A stretch of DNA of 64,000 nucleotides from Eubacterium sp. (GTDB lineage Bacteria; Bacillota; Clostridia; Oscillospirales; Acutalibacteraceae): the NCBI GenBank assembly GCA_029258375.1, contig JARHZA010000001.1:1-64000 (forward strand). The letters run 5' to 3'. A program made the position numbers and the translations under genes. Numbering within the stretch: position 1 is the stretch's first letter; each line of letters begins with the position of its first letter. Shown piece by piece: positions 9,090 to 18,034 of the stretch. The notes beneath the pieces were generated by a model. The model saw only the letters and a list, made by a program, of their open reading frames with translations. It had not been told where the DNA came from and made no database searches.

Positions 9090-9566
9090 TTACCTAAATA
9101 ATATATACATATAAGTATGTCCAACAGCATTTAATGCAGCATATTCATTAGAAGTTATAGCCCCTGTTGATTGTTTTACAGTAAACTCTGTTCCAACAAT
9201 AGAAGCACCTACCGTGCCTCCCCTTGGTGTTACAAATGCAGAATAGTTGTAATTCATGCTGCTTGAAAAATCTGTTAATGCCGGTGCTGTTGATATTGAA
9301 AAAATAATACCAAACGACGGTGTAAAAGGGCATTTAGTATCAATTTTTTGTGTTTCTTGCCCATTACCATAATAAGAACCTATGTAATAAGGTGTGTTCC
9401 AAGTCTCTCGTTCACTATTATCTATATGTGATTCTTTGTCTTTATAATGTTCAGATATTGCTATATCAATAATTCCATTATCCTCATTAAAATCAGCCAT
9501 CTTCGGAACATCTGTTGAAACCCAACTACTTAGGCCTAAAAAATTTGTTTTGTTTGTTGAACTCAT
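9090..9566 (-). CDS. Phage tail fibre/collar-like protein
   Basis: 158 aa. The N-terminus (NKTNFLGLSSWVSTDVPKMADFNEDN) resembles the attachment segment of phage tail-fibre or appendage proteins of Clostridia phages; the rest is Gly/Ser/Thr-rich and likely beta-structured. It is the last gene of the cassette, after the gpI/XkdU-like gene, where a fibre gene is expected. It is short for a fibre, so it may be a small tip protein or a trimmed remnant. Good ribosome site (AAAGGAG). A terminator follows, and no holin or endolysin gene is seen after it. Confidence 0.6.
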   Translation of the reverse strand: MSSTNKTNFLGLSSWVSTDVPKMADFNEDNGIIDIAISEHYKDKESHIDNSERETWNTPYYIGSYYGNGQETQKIDTKCPFTPSFGIIFSISTAPALTDFSSSMNYNYSAFVTPRGGTVGASIVGTEFTVKQSTGAITSNEYAALNAVGHTYMYILFR

Positions 9567-9577
9567 AAATTACTCCT

Positions 9578-10141
9578 TTAACTTGTTTTTAATGTATCAA
9601 TTACAGAAAATGGAATATTGAGTTCATCAATTTTTCGCCACCTAAGAAAAAGATCATCAAAAAGTTGAAATGTCATTCCATTTCCATCAAATTTTAACAA
9701 CAAATGTGTTGGTGCGTAATTATTTATAAAATGTTTAAGCCTTTCAAGAAAATCCCTATCAATTATATCTGCATTTGAAATCGTTAAAACACCATTAGCA
9801 CAGTTGTATTTGCAACCACTCCCCAAAGTTAAAACTGCATTTTTAAATTCGTTGGCACTTATAACTCCATTGTTTTTGCAAAAAGCATCAATAATAATTT
9901 TTCTTGTTTCTTCTGTTGTGCTTTGTCTTTCTTTATCAACCAAACCAAGATACATAGAAAGTCCCGTTTCATTTGCTGTATCAATAAACAGATTACTATA
10001 AACTTCGTTCATAATATTTTCTGCAAAAGAAATACCAGCAACATATCCCTTAATTTCTGCATTTAAAACAGATTTATCTGTTGGCAAAAAACCAAGTGTT
10101 TTAAATAATTTTAAAAGCCTGTTATAGATTTCGTTATTCAT
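9578..10141 (-). CDS. Phage baseplate/tail protein, XkdU (gpI)-like
   Basis: About 187 aa from the ATG at 10141, chosen because GGGGG lies about nine bases upstream; ATGs at 10147 and 10150 are also in frame. Size, position directly after the baseplate J gene and the pattern of a short helical N-terminus followed by a C-terminal domain match the DUF2313/XkdU family, which links the wedge to the fibres. Motif-level evidence is weak, so the call rests on gene order. Confidence 0.6.
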   Translation of the reverse strand: MNNEIYNRLLKLFKTLGFLPTDKSVLNAEIKGYVAGISFAENIMNEVYSNLFIDTANETGLSMYLGLVDKERQSTTEETRKIIIDAFCKNNGVISANEFKNAVLTLGSGCKYNCANGVLTISNADIIDRDFLERLKHFINNYAPTHLLLKFDGNGMTFQLFDDLFLRWRKIDELNIPFSVIDTLKTS

Positions 10142-11201
10142 GAACATCATCCCCCACTAAAAGCAGATCAAGATATTCTGTTTTTTTGCAGTTTATAGCA
10201 CCCTCTTTTGCATATTCAGAAGTAACATTAAAATACTGAACACCATCTATTCCATATAAAGATGATGATATTAAAGATAAAGAAATACTTTCGCCAATTC
10301 TGCTGTTATTGCAACAACGCTTAACTCTTTTTTTAATTTCTTTTTCAATCTTCGCAATATCGTATCCAGAATTAACTTTTGCCTCAACATTTACTATAAA
10401 TTGTTTGCTTTTAGCACTTATAAAGTTTATAGGCACATTGCAAAATTCCGCAAAGCCAAGTAATTTTGCCGCCTCGTCTTTAACATCTTGTGGCAAATAA
10501 TCATTTGGTGTTTTTATGCACACATTTAGTTTGCCATTTTCATCAGCAAAAGCAATAGCATCAACAACAAAATCAATATTTGTTAAAACTTCTCTAACAG
10601 ATTGTAAATTTACGCCATTTCTTGCAACGTTATATGAAGAAAATATTCTTTTTCTAAGTGAATCATCGCTTTCTTCATCAAGTCCGCCTTTGAACATTTC
10701 ATCATTATTAACCGAACTAACATATTGTGGTGGGTTAACCATAACTGTTACTTCATTATCTATAACATTATAATCATTGCCAGTTTTAAGTGCAGTTGCA
10801 TTTATCTTTACACTTTCATATCCTCTTATAATCGTTCCTTCTTCATCAGTTGCAAATTGAATATAAGGCAAATTTTTAGATGCACAAACAGTTCCCTTTG
10901 GAATAATAATATCTTGCTCGCTTGCTTTATCAATACGAAAAGTTAAAACACCTTTTGCAAATGAAGGTTTTTTGCGAGTTATTCCTCTTAGTTTGGCATG
11001 CCTATCAAGATGCACGCCACTTGCCGTTTGAGGAAAGCCCTGTTTAAATATGTAGTTACCAAAACTTGCAACAGAAAAGATTTCGCTTGCAACTGCTTTA
11101 AATCTCATATCAATATCTGAAAATTCACTAACGCTTTTACCACATTCATTATAAAAAGCATTTTTCATTTCATTAAGAACATCATTGTAAGTTATATTCA
11201 A
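10134..11201 (-). CDS. Phage baseplate protein J-like
   Basis: 355 aa. The middle contains the baseplate J hallmark GGLDEESDDSLRKRIFSSY (about residues 170-190) after a domain containing IIPKGTVCAS. This is a wedge protein of contractile-tail baseplates (P2 gpJ, PBSX XkdT). The start is a TTG at 11201 overlapping the TGA of the previous gene, so the two are translationally coupled. The frame is intact. Confidence 0.85.
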   Translation of the reverse strand: MNITYNDVLNEMKNAFYNECGKSVSEFSDIDMRFKAVASEIFSVASFGNYIFKQGFPQTASGVHLDRHAKLRGITRKKPSFAKGVLTFRIDKASEQDIIIPKGTVCASKNLPYIQFATDEEGTIIRGYESVKINATALKTGNDYNVIDNEVTVMVNPPQYVSSVNNDEMFKGGLDEESDDSLRKRIFSSYNVARNGVNLQSVREVLTNIDFVVDAIAFADENGKLNVCIKTPNDYLPQDVKDEAAKLLGFAEFCNVPINFISAKSKQFIVNVEAKVNSGYDIAKIEKEIKKRVKRCCNNSRIGESISLSLISSSLYGIDGVQYFNVTSEYAKEGAINCKKTEYLDLLLVGDDVHE

Positions 11202-11482
11202 ATCGTTATACGCACCTGCCTTTCCTCTTCATTTACCACAACGTTAAAATCATATGTTTTGTTTTTTATTGAAACAGATTTTACAAAAACGCCATTCATA
11301 CCATAAAGTGCTTGTCTTGCGTAACAAAGCACATAAAATTCAATAGGCAATTTCGTTGCATCTTTAATTCGAGAACCATAGTTTTTGTCTGGGTAAAAAC
11401 TACCTTTTGCCGTGTTAAAAGCCATTACTATTTCTTTTAATGCAACATCTATACAATCACCGTTAAAAGTTTTTTTAGTCAT
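11198..11482 (-). CDS. Phage baseplate wedge protein, gpW/gp25-like (XkdS)
   Basis: 94 aa. It has the length and position of PBSX XkdS and P2 gpW, directly before baseplate J. The segment PDKNYGSRIKD is like the conserved turn of this family, where a tail lysozyme-like fold serves as a wedge connector. Its ATGA overlaps the stop of the spike-like gene. It ends in TGA, which shows that TGA is a real stop in this cassette. Confidence 0.7.
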   Translation of the reverse strand: MTKKTFNGDCIDVALKEIVMAFNTAKGSFYPDKNYGSRIKDATKLPIEFYVLCYARQALYGMNGVFVKSVSIKNKTYDFNVVVNEEERQVRITI

Positions 11483-11853
11483 TCTATAATAATTTCTCCC
11501 CTCTTATTAAGTAGGCAACCTTCTTTGTTAATAATTATTCCGTTAATAAAAACCGTTCCGTCATTTTTCAAAATTATTTTTGCACCACCAATAGAAGAAA
11601 TTGCAATTTCGCCAGACGATAAATTTTCGTTCTTCATTTTAATACCAGCACCAACAGTACCTAAAGAACTGTTAATAAGAAGCACCTCTTCACCTTTTGG
11701 AGCAGAAAAAGAATATCCATAAGGAGAATAATTTAAAACACCATTTGAACTAACAGTTGACGAAGTGTTGATGGTTGAATTATTAGAATTCGTTACCGTG
11801 CCAACTTCAGAAACAGAGATTTTTGGTTTATTAAATCTTTTACTTAGCCACAT
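11479..11853 (-). CDS. Phage baseplate spike-like protein (gpV/gp45 type)
   Basis: 124 aa. PYGYSFSAPKGEEVLLI near residue 48 is the OB-fold motif of phage spike proteins, and the C-terminal GEIAISSIGGAKIILKNDG segment looks like the start of the beta-helical needle. Such proteins sit at the tip of the contractile tube and pierce the cell surface. It overlaps the hub gene upstream and the wedge gene downstream by 14 and 4 bases. It is short but complete. Confidence 0.65.
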   Translation of the reverse strand: MWLSKRFNKPKISVSEVGTVTNSNNSTINTSSTVSSNGVLNYSPYGYSFSAPKGEEVLLINSSLGTVGAGIKMKNENLSSGEIAISSIGGAKIILKNDGTVFINGIIINKEGCLLNKRGEIIIE

Positions 11854-12790
11854 AATTTATTAAATCTCCCTTTTGTTTTTTCTTTAACACAACTGTAGTT
11901 TTTTCTCCATTTTTATTTTTTGATTTAACAATTTCATAAACAAGAAATTCCTCGTTTAAATTAAAATCTTTTAAATCAATAACAATTCTATCGTAAAGTT
12001 TCAAATCACAATTTTCTAAAATAATTACTTTAGCAGAATAATAATCAAGAATTGAATCATTTATTTTTTTAGAAACTGTGTTTTCTCTTTGCCAAGCAGG
12101 AATAGTAGATAAATTATAAAGTCGCCGTCTTTTAATACCTTTTTGTTCAGCAAACTTGCTTTTAAAATGATAAACATAATTATCGTAAGCGTTTATTTTA
12201 TAATCAACATCACTAATAGGTTCTCCTCTGTTAATCGTGTATAAAAAAGAAGTAACATCATAATTAGATAGGTATTTTAATTCTTCACTCTCTTCAAAAA
12301 CTTTTATTTCATTTTGAGGTGTAACATAAATATTTGTTCCATAAATAGAAAACACAAAGTTGTTTAAAGCACCGTAACAACTTGTTCCTTTTGAAACGAG
12401 ATAATTATTTTTAGAAAAAAATTCTGGAATTTTACAAGAAAATCCAAATTCCTTTGCATTTTTAAACCAAAGACTTGTTGATGAAGGAGAGATATATTGG
12501 CAAGGGTGTGCCTCATTATCAATCAGTAAAGATGCACTGCTTCTTGCATAAATAAAATATTTAAACTTGCCACTACTTGCAGATATTTTTTGAACATCAC
12601 AAAAGCCATTAAAAATCAATTCATCATCGTCATAAACTTCTATGCGTTCAATTTCTCCAAATATTTCGTTATGAAAAAACGATAGCCTAAGGCCATCACA
12701 AGCTGTTCCAACTTCGCTTACAATTTCATAATAATCAATATTTTTAGGCACGTGCATTTTGCCACCTATTTCAAAAAGGCAAAATTTCAT
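11840..12790 (-). CDS. Phage tail hub protein, XkdQ (gpD)-like
   Basis: 316 aa. Position after the LysM protein, length and beta-rich sequence (for example RIEVYDDDELIFNGFCD near the N-terminus) match XkdQ/P2 gpD hub proteins, which join tube and spike. The ATGA start overlaps the stop of the LysM gene. The frame is intact. Assignment is by gene order and weak similarity. Confidence 0.6.
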   Translation of the reverse strand: MKFCLFEIGGKMHVPKNIDYYEIVSEVGTACDGLRLSFFHNEIFGEIERIEVYDDDELIFNGFCDVQKISASSGKFKYFIYARSSASLLIDNEAHPCQYISPSSTSLWFKNAKEFGFSCKIPEFFSKNNYLVSKGTSCYGALNNFVFSIYGTNIYVTPQNEIKVFEESEELKYLSNYDVTSFLYTINRGEPISDVDYKINAYDNYVYHFKSKFAEQKGIKRRRLYNLSTIPAWQRENTVSKKINDSILDYYSAKVIILENCDLKLYDRIVIDLKDFNLNEEFLVYEIVKSKNKNGEKTTVVLKKKQKGDLINYVAK

Positions 12791-13302
12791 CTTAGCACCA
12801 CCTTATCTCCATCATAAATATCAAAAGGATTTTTTCTGTTATTAAGTTCTAACAGTTTTTCAATAGGAATTTCGCATCTGTTAGCAATATCAAAAAAATT
12901 TTCGTCTTTATTGGCATAAATAAAATCAATTTCTCTTTGATTATTACTGTGGTTGCAGTTCTCTATAAATGTAAATGAATAAAAAACCTCACTTCTTTTT
13001 GCGTCTGATTTTATAGTTAAGTCTTTTAAATAAGCGTCAAAACAGTTACCACTTGGTATAAAGAGCCATCCAGATGAATCACTTTTGCTAAGTCTTTCAA
13101 GTTCACTTGCAAAATCGAATGCTTTTTCTCCAAAAAAGCAACCTTCGCCACTAATAACAGATGCGTTTTTAGATACGTTATAAACGGCGCTATCACTATC
13201 AATAATTGGGTTCTCTGCAATATTTCTTGAATGTTTTACTTTAATAAGATAAGGATTTAACGGGAATTCAAAATTTTTATATTTCATTTTCATCAAATGC
13301 AC
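12787..13302 (-). CDS. LysM-containing phage baseplate protein (XkdP-like)
   Basis: 171 aa. The last ~50 residues are a LysM domain (YANKDENFFDIANRC, then IPIEKLLELNNRKNP, ending in GDKVVL), as in XkdP of PBSX, gp53-like proteins of contractile tails. The GTG at 13302 fits the GGGGG site nine bases upstream; an ATG nine bases later is possible. In PBSX-like phages this gene follows the tape measure gene. Here it follows a 32-residue ORF and a tail-terminator-like gene, so the tail shaft genes are missing. Confidence 0.75.
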   Translation of the reverse strand: MHLMKMKYKNFEFPLNPYLIKVKHSRNIAENPIIDSDSAVYNVSKNASVISGEGCFFGEKAFDFASELERLSKSDSSGWLFIPSGNCFDAYLKDLTIKSDAKRSEVFYSFTFIENCNHSNNQREIDFIYANKDENFFDIANRCEIPIEKLLELNNRKNPFDIYDGDKVVLR

Positions 13303-13400
13303 TATTCTTCGCCCCCTAAATTAAAATCATATCTTTTTGAATCAAGACGTAAGTATTCTGAAATTTCGTTAACTTCGTCATATTCTTTTTCATCATTCAT
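13302..13400 (-). CDS. 32-residue acidic ORF at the tail-gene gap
   Basis: An ATG overlapping the previous stop (ATGA) opens a 32-codon frame ending in TAG, one base from the GTG of the LysM gene. The peptide is acidic (MNDEKEYDEVNEIS at the start, NLGGEE at the end). The tight overlap at the start suggests that it is translated. It sits exactly where sheath, tube, chaperone and tape-measure genes belong, so it may be a deletion remnant or a real small protein. It ends in TAG; no other intact gene of the cassette does. Confidence 0.45.
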   Translation of the reverse strand: MNDEKEYDEVNEISEYLRLDSKRYDFNLGGEE

Positions 13401-13807
13401 AAAGCAATCCCTCCAAACTCAACTTCCCCATTAAAAGAAAATTCTGTTTCTGTAACAAAACATTCTGTTAAAGCATCTACTTTTGTTTTGGAAACTTTAA
13501 TGCCAACAATATCAAAATCATCTACGTTTTTGCATATTTCAGAAACAATATTTTCAGCACTAATGTTGCCACATAAAAAAGGAATATAAATATTTGCAGA
13601 AATTATGTAATTGCCTGATTTTAAATTTTCCCCTACTGCACTTTCACTCAAATTTATCTCTTTAAAAGAAACTGCAATTACAGGCTTTTTAAGCAAAGTA
13701 TATTTGTGTGATGATGGATATGAGCGAATAACAATTTTATCTTTAAAAAAATCACTGCTATTAAGTTTTGAAATAAAATTATCAACAGTATTTTCAAGAT
13801 TGTACAT
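13397..13807 (-). CDS. Phage tail-terminator/minor head-tail protein (XkdI/J-like position)
   Basis: About 136 aa from the ATG at 13807, which has GGGGTGA upstream; alternative starts lie up to nine bases before. It follows the head-closure-like gene, where a tail terminator or neck protein is encoded in PBSX-like phages. No diagnostic motif is seen. The frame is intact and it overlaps the preceding gene by 14 bases. Confidence 0.5.
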   Translation of the reverse strand: MYNLENTVDNFISKLNSSDFFKDKIVIRSYPSSHKYTLLKKPVIAVSFKEINLSESAVGENLKSGNYIISANIYIPFLCGNISAENIVSEICKNVDDFDIVGIKVSKTKVDALTECFVTETEFSFNGEVEFGGIAL

Positions 13808-14150
13808 TATCATCACCCCAAACTTTTCTTAAAATTCCACTGTAAAACTGAACTTCATTACCACACTTAACACACTCTTTTTTCTTAAAAATATATTTTT
13901 GATTATCTAATGTTAAATAACCTTCATCACTTATTGATTCAATATTGTGATCAAAAGGGCCTAAGTATGTAAAATAATCGGCGCTAACAATTCCAAGTTC
14001 TGTTTTTATATTTTCAAAATTTGTTTTGTCATTTTTCCACCTTGGTTCTATAACCGCATAAAAAGGTGTAGACTTCCAAGCTCCGTCGGCAAGGAAAACT
14101 TCCCTGCCGACCTTTTTTAAATAGCGTTTTATTTTATAAGCCTTATTCAT
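13794..14150 (-). CDS. Phage head-closure-like protein (XkdH-like position)
   Basis: 118 aa. Position after the adaptor-like gene, length and beta-rich sequence are those of head-closure/stopper proteins. It contains a CVKCGN motif near residue 95, a possible half zinc site. Three bases separate it from the preceding gene and it overlaps the next by 14, so it is part of the same tightly packed transcript. Confidence 0.5.
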   Translation of the reverse strand: MNKAYKIKRYLKKVGREVFLADGAWKSTPFYAVIEPRWKNDKTNFENIKTELGIVSADYFTYLGPFDHNIESISDEGYLTLDNQKYIFKKKECVKCGNEVQFYSGILRKVWGDDNVQS

Positions 14151-14152
14151 AG

Positions 14153-14509
14153 TTAAACACCTAAAAAAGCAAAGCCGTCATCAAGAATAAGGCATCTGCA
14201 ATCTGCCTTTGCATTTTGCAAAATTTCTTTTGCATTTTTAGCAAAATCTAATTTTTCAGTAATAGAAATACCACTGGCAGAAAAAGATGTAACGCCGTCT
14301 GAAAAACTCGCCGAATTTGAAATTGCAAAAAATGCTTTAGCAGCAGCGAAATGAATAACCCTTGGGTCATTTTCATCTACTCCGTCTTTTAAAAGTTCAA
14401 AAACTGCCACCGCAGATGATTTAATTAAAGAAGAATATTTTTGTTCAAAACCATCTTCAAAATCGCCAATAGCCTTTAAACTTTCTTCAACAAGTTTTGT
14501 ATCAATCAA
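14153..14509 (-). CDS. Phage head-tail connector (adaptor-like)
   Basis: 118 aa, mostly helical, directly after the major capsid gene, which is where gp6/gp15-like adaptors lie. A TTG start at 14509 has AAGGAAG upstream. Function is inferred from place and size. Confidence 0.5.
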   Translation of the reverse strand: MIDTKLVEESLKAIGDFEDGFEQKYSSLIKSSAVAVFELLKDGVDENDPRVIHFAAAKAFFAISNSASFSDGVTSFSASGISITEKLDFAKNAKEILQNAKADCRCLILDDGFAFLGV

Positions 14510-14542
14510 CGCTTCACTTCCTTTCTTTAGAATAAATACTTA

Positions 14543-15550
14543 TTAAGCAGTTTTAATAGTTAGCATCTTTGATGCGTCGTTAAAGATTTTAGAAAATCCT
14601 GCAATAGTTGTAATTGATGCTCTTTCGAGTTGGCGATCAATAAGTTTGTCATATTCAGTAACAACACCACCAGCCTGAACTTTCTCAAGTGCAGCCTTGT
14701 TATCAAGTGCGATAATTGATCCCTTTGTTAAGTCATTACATCTAATAAGTTCTGCGCCAATAGGTGTAATCATTTTGCCAGTGCCGTGAAAAGTTTGGCC
14801 TGCGTTTGAATCTTTAAATTCTGTAAATTCAATCATTGTTGCAATGTCTTCTGAACTTGCCAAAATGCTTGTCATATTATATGGATATAAAGATGACCAA
14901 AGATTTGCAATATCCTTATAAGATAAACCAACTCCAACCGTTTCAATATTCTCAATAGAATCATTTCCACTTTTACCTTTAAGAACAGTTAATGCGTCAT
15001 TCATTTGACTTCTTGAAATATAAGCACCAATTTGTTTAAGTGTAATTGTAAATAAATCAAGTTTTTGAAACTTAATTGCCTCATAAGATGCAACAAGCAT
15101 ACGGCCACGCTTGTGAAGTTTTGTAAGTTTGTCTTTTGTCTTAATTGTTGTTTCAGGAATTTTTGCACCCTCGCCAACAAGTGCAAGTTCTTTATCTTCT
15201 TTGCTAATTGTGCTTTCGATTGCACGATAATCAAGTGAATCAATAGTAGTAGTTGTTGCTACAATTCTTGAGATTGCATCTGATTCTTCAATACCCTGCT
15301 GAACTGCACGAGAAATATACTCTGGAAAAAGAGCAGCAGAATCAGATGTTTGGAAAAACTTTGAAATTGTGTCTGAACCATTGCCAGAAACTTTAATATC
15401 AAATCTTTTTAACTGACGTTGATATGCATCAAGCCCTTCAAGTTCAGTTCCAATATAATTTTCAGAAGGGTCAATCTCTTCAAGAGAAGCAGTAAAACCT
15501 TTTGTTGTTGCATAAAGACCCTTTTCAAGTTTAATGTTATCAAATGCCAT
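14543..15550 (-). CDS. Phage major capsid protein (HK97 fold likely)
   Basis: 335 aa, with a strong ribosome site (GGAGG). Length, position after protease and decoration genes, and the SRAVQQGIEESDAISRIV segment before the core domain fit HK97-fold major capsid proteins of gut phages. It is intact, with no internal stop, unlike the terminase gene. Confidence 0.75.
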   Translation of the reverse strand: MAFDNIKLEKGLYATTKGFTASLEEIDPSENYIGTELEGLDAYQRQLKRFDIKVSGNGSDTISKFFQTSDSAALFPEYISRAVQQGIEESDAISRIVATTTTIDSLDYRAIESTISKEDKELALVGEGAKIPETTIKTKDKLTKLHKRGRMLVASYEAIKFQKLDLFTITLKQIGAYISRSQMNDALTVLKGKSGNDSIENIETVGVGLSYKDIANLWSSLYPYNMTSILASSEDIATMIEFTEFKDSNAGQTFHGTGKMITPIGAELIRCNDLTKGSIIALDNKAALEKVQAGGVVTEYDKLIDRQLERASITTIAGFSKIFNDASKMLTIKTA

Positions 15551-15577
15551 AATTAAATAACCTCCATATAATTTTGA

Positions 15578-15922
15578 TTAAAGAATAAATCCAACAATGT
15601 TTTTATCCTTATCAACTTTTAAAACTTTGTAATTTCTTTTTGCAGTTGCAGAAGTTTTAACTCCACCAGAACCATTTCCAACAAGACCGCAATAATTAAA
15701 AGTTGGCTGTGTTCCTGTGTAAGGAACTTCAACATAACCGTCCATAATTACAGTTGCTTTGGCAGAGTCAATATTTTTGCAAATTCCAATAAAATCTTCA
15801 CCGTCAGAAACCCCTTTAACTGTTTCTTTTAAATCGCATTTTACTGGTGCACCTTTTTTTGTTGAATTTGAATCAACTGAAAATGTTAAAGCATTTTCGC
15901 CATAACCATTGAAATAAAACAT
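15578..15922 (-). CDS. Putative phage head decoration protein
   Basis: 114 aa, Gly/Ser-rich and beta-like, between the protease and the major capsid gene. This is the usual place of gpD-like decoration or stabilisation proteins. It has an AAGGAGG site. No specific motif was found. Confidence 0.5.
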   Translation of the reverse strand: MFYFNGYGENALTFSVDSNSTKKGAPVKCDLKETVKGVSDGEDFIGICKNIDSAKATVIMDGYVEVPYTGTQPTFNYCGLVGNGSGGVKTSATAKRNYKVLKVDKDKNIVGFIL

Positions 15923-15934
15923 ATAAAATCCTCC

Positions 15935-16903
15935 TTAGATTTTAAATTCGTTATAATTTGCTTTTTGAGTTTTTGTTGTTTTTGAAAGTTGAGGAGACGG
16001 CATATTTTTAACCGCCTGCTGCTTTTCAAAAGCATCTTTAAATGTTAAAAGTTCTTTAGTTGTCATAACAGATGCAACATTTTTAAAAACACTTAAATCA
16101 AGTTCTGGAATTGATTTTGAACAAAGACTAACAAGTTCTTTAATAAGTGACTTTTTATACTCCTTGCCAAGTTTTGCATATTCTTCAATTTCCTCAACAT
16201 AAGAACAAATTGCATCTGCATCATCTTTTGAAATAACAACTTCATTTTCATTGCCTTTAAGGCATTTTGTAATGTCTTGCATACTTATTTCACCCTTTTC
16301 AAGTTTATATGATTTTGTAACACCAGCCTCTTTTTGAGCAGGTACAGCAACAAAACTCCATTCATAAGCATCAACAACATCACTTAAAATACTAAAACAC
16401 TTTTTGCCATTGTAAGTTCTGCCGTTAATATGTTTGCAACCTTTACTTTTTCTGTCTATATTACAAATAGAACAAGTGTTTTTGCCCATTGAACAAGAAA
16501 CAGAAACTTCCTTTTTTATACCTGCATCAATATCAGTAATAAGAGATTTATTTTCGTCATTTTTAACCATATATGCCTTTGCTTTTAGTGCATAATAATC
16601 TTCGCCATCTTGAGTCTTTTTGCCATCAATTTTTTCAACAAAGGTGTCAAAAATTCTTGCCATTTGGTTAGATGCTTTCATATTGTGGTCAAAAATCCCT
16701 GTTTTTCCAATAAAAAGCACTGCAAGTTCATTAAGAGCTTTAACCGAAAACTTTTCATAATCTCGGTCAATATCGTTATCACATAAAATAAGGCTAAAAA
16801 TAAACAAATCTTCTTCGTTAAATTCTTTTCGAGTAAATTGCCTAATTTTTTCAAGGTCTTCGTTCTTAGGCGTATACCCTTTTTCTATGTATCCGTCTTT
16901 CAC
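15935..16903 (-). CDS. Phage prohead protease (XkdF-like) with Cys cluster
   Basis: 322 aa. The N-terminal half carries GIFDHN (likely catalytic His) and, about 65 residues later, KEVSVSCS (likely catalytic Ser), then YEWSFVAVPAQ, the pattern of capsid maturation proteases. Between these is a Cys-rich insert (CSICN ... GCKHINGRTYNGKKC) that could bind zinc. The C-terminal part may act as scaffold. The GTG start overlaps the portal TGA by four bases. Confidence 0.7.
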   Translation of the reverse strand: MKDGYIEKGYTPKNEDLEKIRQFTRKEFNEEDLFIFSLILCDNDIDRDYEKFSVKALNELAVLFIGKTGIFDHNMKASNQMARIFDTFVEKIDGKKTQDGEDYYALKAKAYMVKNDENKSLITDIDAGIKKEVSVSCSMGKNTCSICNIDRKSKGCKHINGRTYNGKKCFSILSDVVDAYEWSFVAVPAQKEAGVTKSYKLEKGEISMQDITKCLKGNENEVVISKDDADAICSYVEEIEEYAKLGKEYKKSLIKELVSLCSKSIPELDLSVFKNVASVMTTKELLTFKDAFEKQQAVKNMPSPQLSKTTKTQKANYNEFKI

Positions 16904-18030
16904 TCATCTATCTCCCTTAAAATTTTTTCAGCTTGGGCATCATAGAGCCGAGCCGTTGCACTTTCTCTTTCATCTTGAAGAGTAATCTTTTCCCAACAAA
17001 CTTTTAGTGGTGCTACAATTCCATTTACATCAAGATACTTTTTGCCTATTTTATAAATTACAGGTGTAACAACTCTTCTGTAAGCATTTAGTTCAGAAGT
17101 TAAAATATCTGCCTGCTGCATACTCATTCTTTCAGTTGTAGACCAAGAAAAGCCAAACATATATGGAGGAAGCCCCGTTTTTGCAACAATTTGTTCAAGC
17201 AGTTGCTTAACTGGAATTTCACTATCAAGCACCTTGTTATCAGCACCAATAACTTTTACCGAAACATCTCCAACTGCAACAAAATCTTTAACCGCATCTT
17301 TGCTTCCCATAGCATCACGCCAAGCGCTTGCCATTTGAGATGCTCGCTCTTTTGCAGAGCCTGCATCACTTCCATCGCCTTGAGGTTTATATGTAACTGC
17401 ATATCTAATATTGCCTGCGTGTTCCCAGTTTTCACCTATTGTGTTGTAAATTTTAAGCAAAATATCAGAAACAAAAGGCAAACCTCTTAAAAGACTTGTA
17501 CCAAGAATTTTCCCCGGTTCTGGGTTTAAAGCAGAAAACAAAATTAAATCTTGATTAACTATTTTTTCATTGGAATTATAAAACTCAATATCAAGATTAT
17601 TTTTTGCCCTTTTAACTTCAAGGGCACTTAATTCGGCATTGTAAAGAGCATAAAATCCGTTGTCGTCTGCAATCATTTCGCCAACTGCAGAGCCGTATGT
17701 TAAAAGTTCAGATAAATAAGTAGAAATAAACGCATAAATGCCTGTTTGATTTCCTCCAACATTTATATTTTCAAAAAATTCATTCATAGAAGAATCAAGT
17801 TCTTCGTTTTCTGTTTCAAAATAAAAGGAGTTACAAAGTCTTATAATTTTAGAAATTGCAACATCAATAACTGGCACACTTTCACGCAAAGACAAATAAA
17901 CCTTGTTGTTAATGCCAAGCGGCGTAAATGAATTTAATTGATAATAAGGATGATTGCTAAACATACTTGTTTGCACCGCAGAGGCAGTTTCTTCAGACTT
18001 TGCTTTTTTGTTGTTACGAAATAAGCCCAA
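16900..18030 (-). CDS. Phage portal protein
   Basis: 376 aa. The N-terminal VPVIDVAISKIIRLCN segment and central ENWEHAGNIRYAVTYKP and GLPPYMFGF motifs fit phage portal proteins, the dodecameric DNA gate of the head. A TTG start at 18030 (reading MGLFRNNKK) with GGATG upstream is used, four bases after the terminase stop. It is shorter than most portals (400-500 aa) but intact. Confidence 0.8.
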   Translation of the reverse strand: MGLFRNNKKAKSEETASAVQTSMFSNHPYYQLNSFTPLGINNKVYLSLRESVPVIDVAISKIIRLCNSFYFETENEELDSSMNEFFENINVGGNQTGIYAFISTYLSELLTYGSAVGEMIADDNGFYALYNAELSALEVKRAKNNLDIEFYNSNEKIVNQDLILFSALNPEPGKILGTSLLRGLPFVSDILLKIYNTIGENWEHAGNIRYAVTYKPQGDGSDAGSAKERASQMASAWRDAMGSKDAVKDFVAVGDVSVKVIGADNKVLDSEIPVKQLLEQIVAKTGLPPYMFGFSWSTTERMSMQQADILTSELNAYRRVVTPVIYKIGKKYLDVNGIVAPLKVCWEKITLQDERESATARLYDAQAEKILREIDE

Positions 18031-18034
18031 ACTT

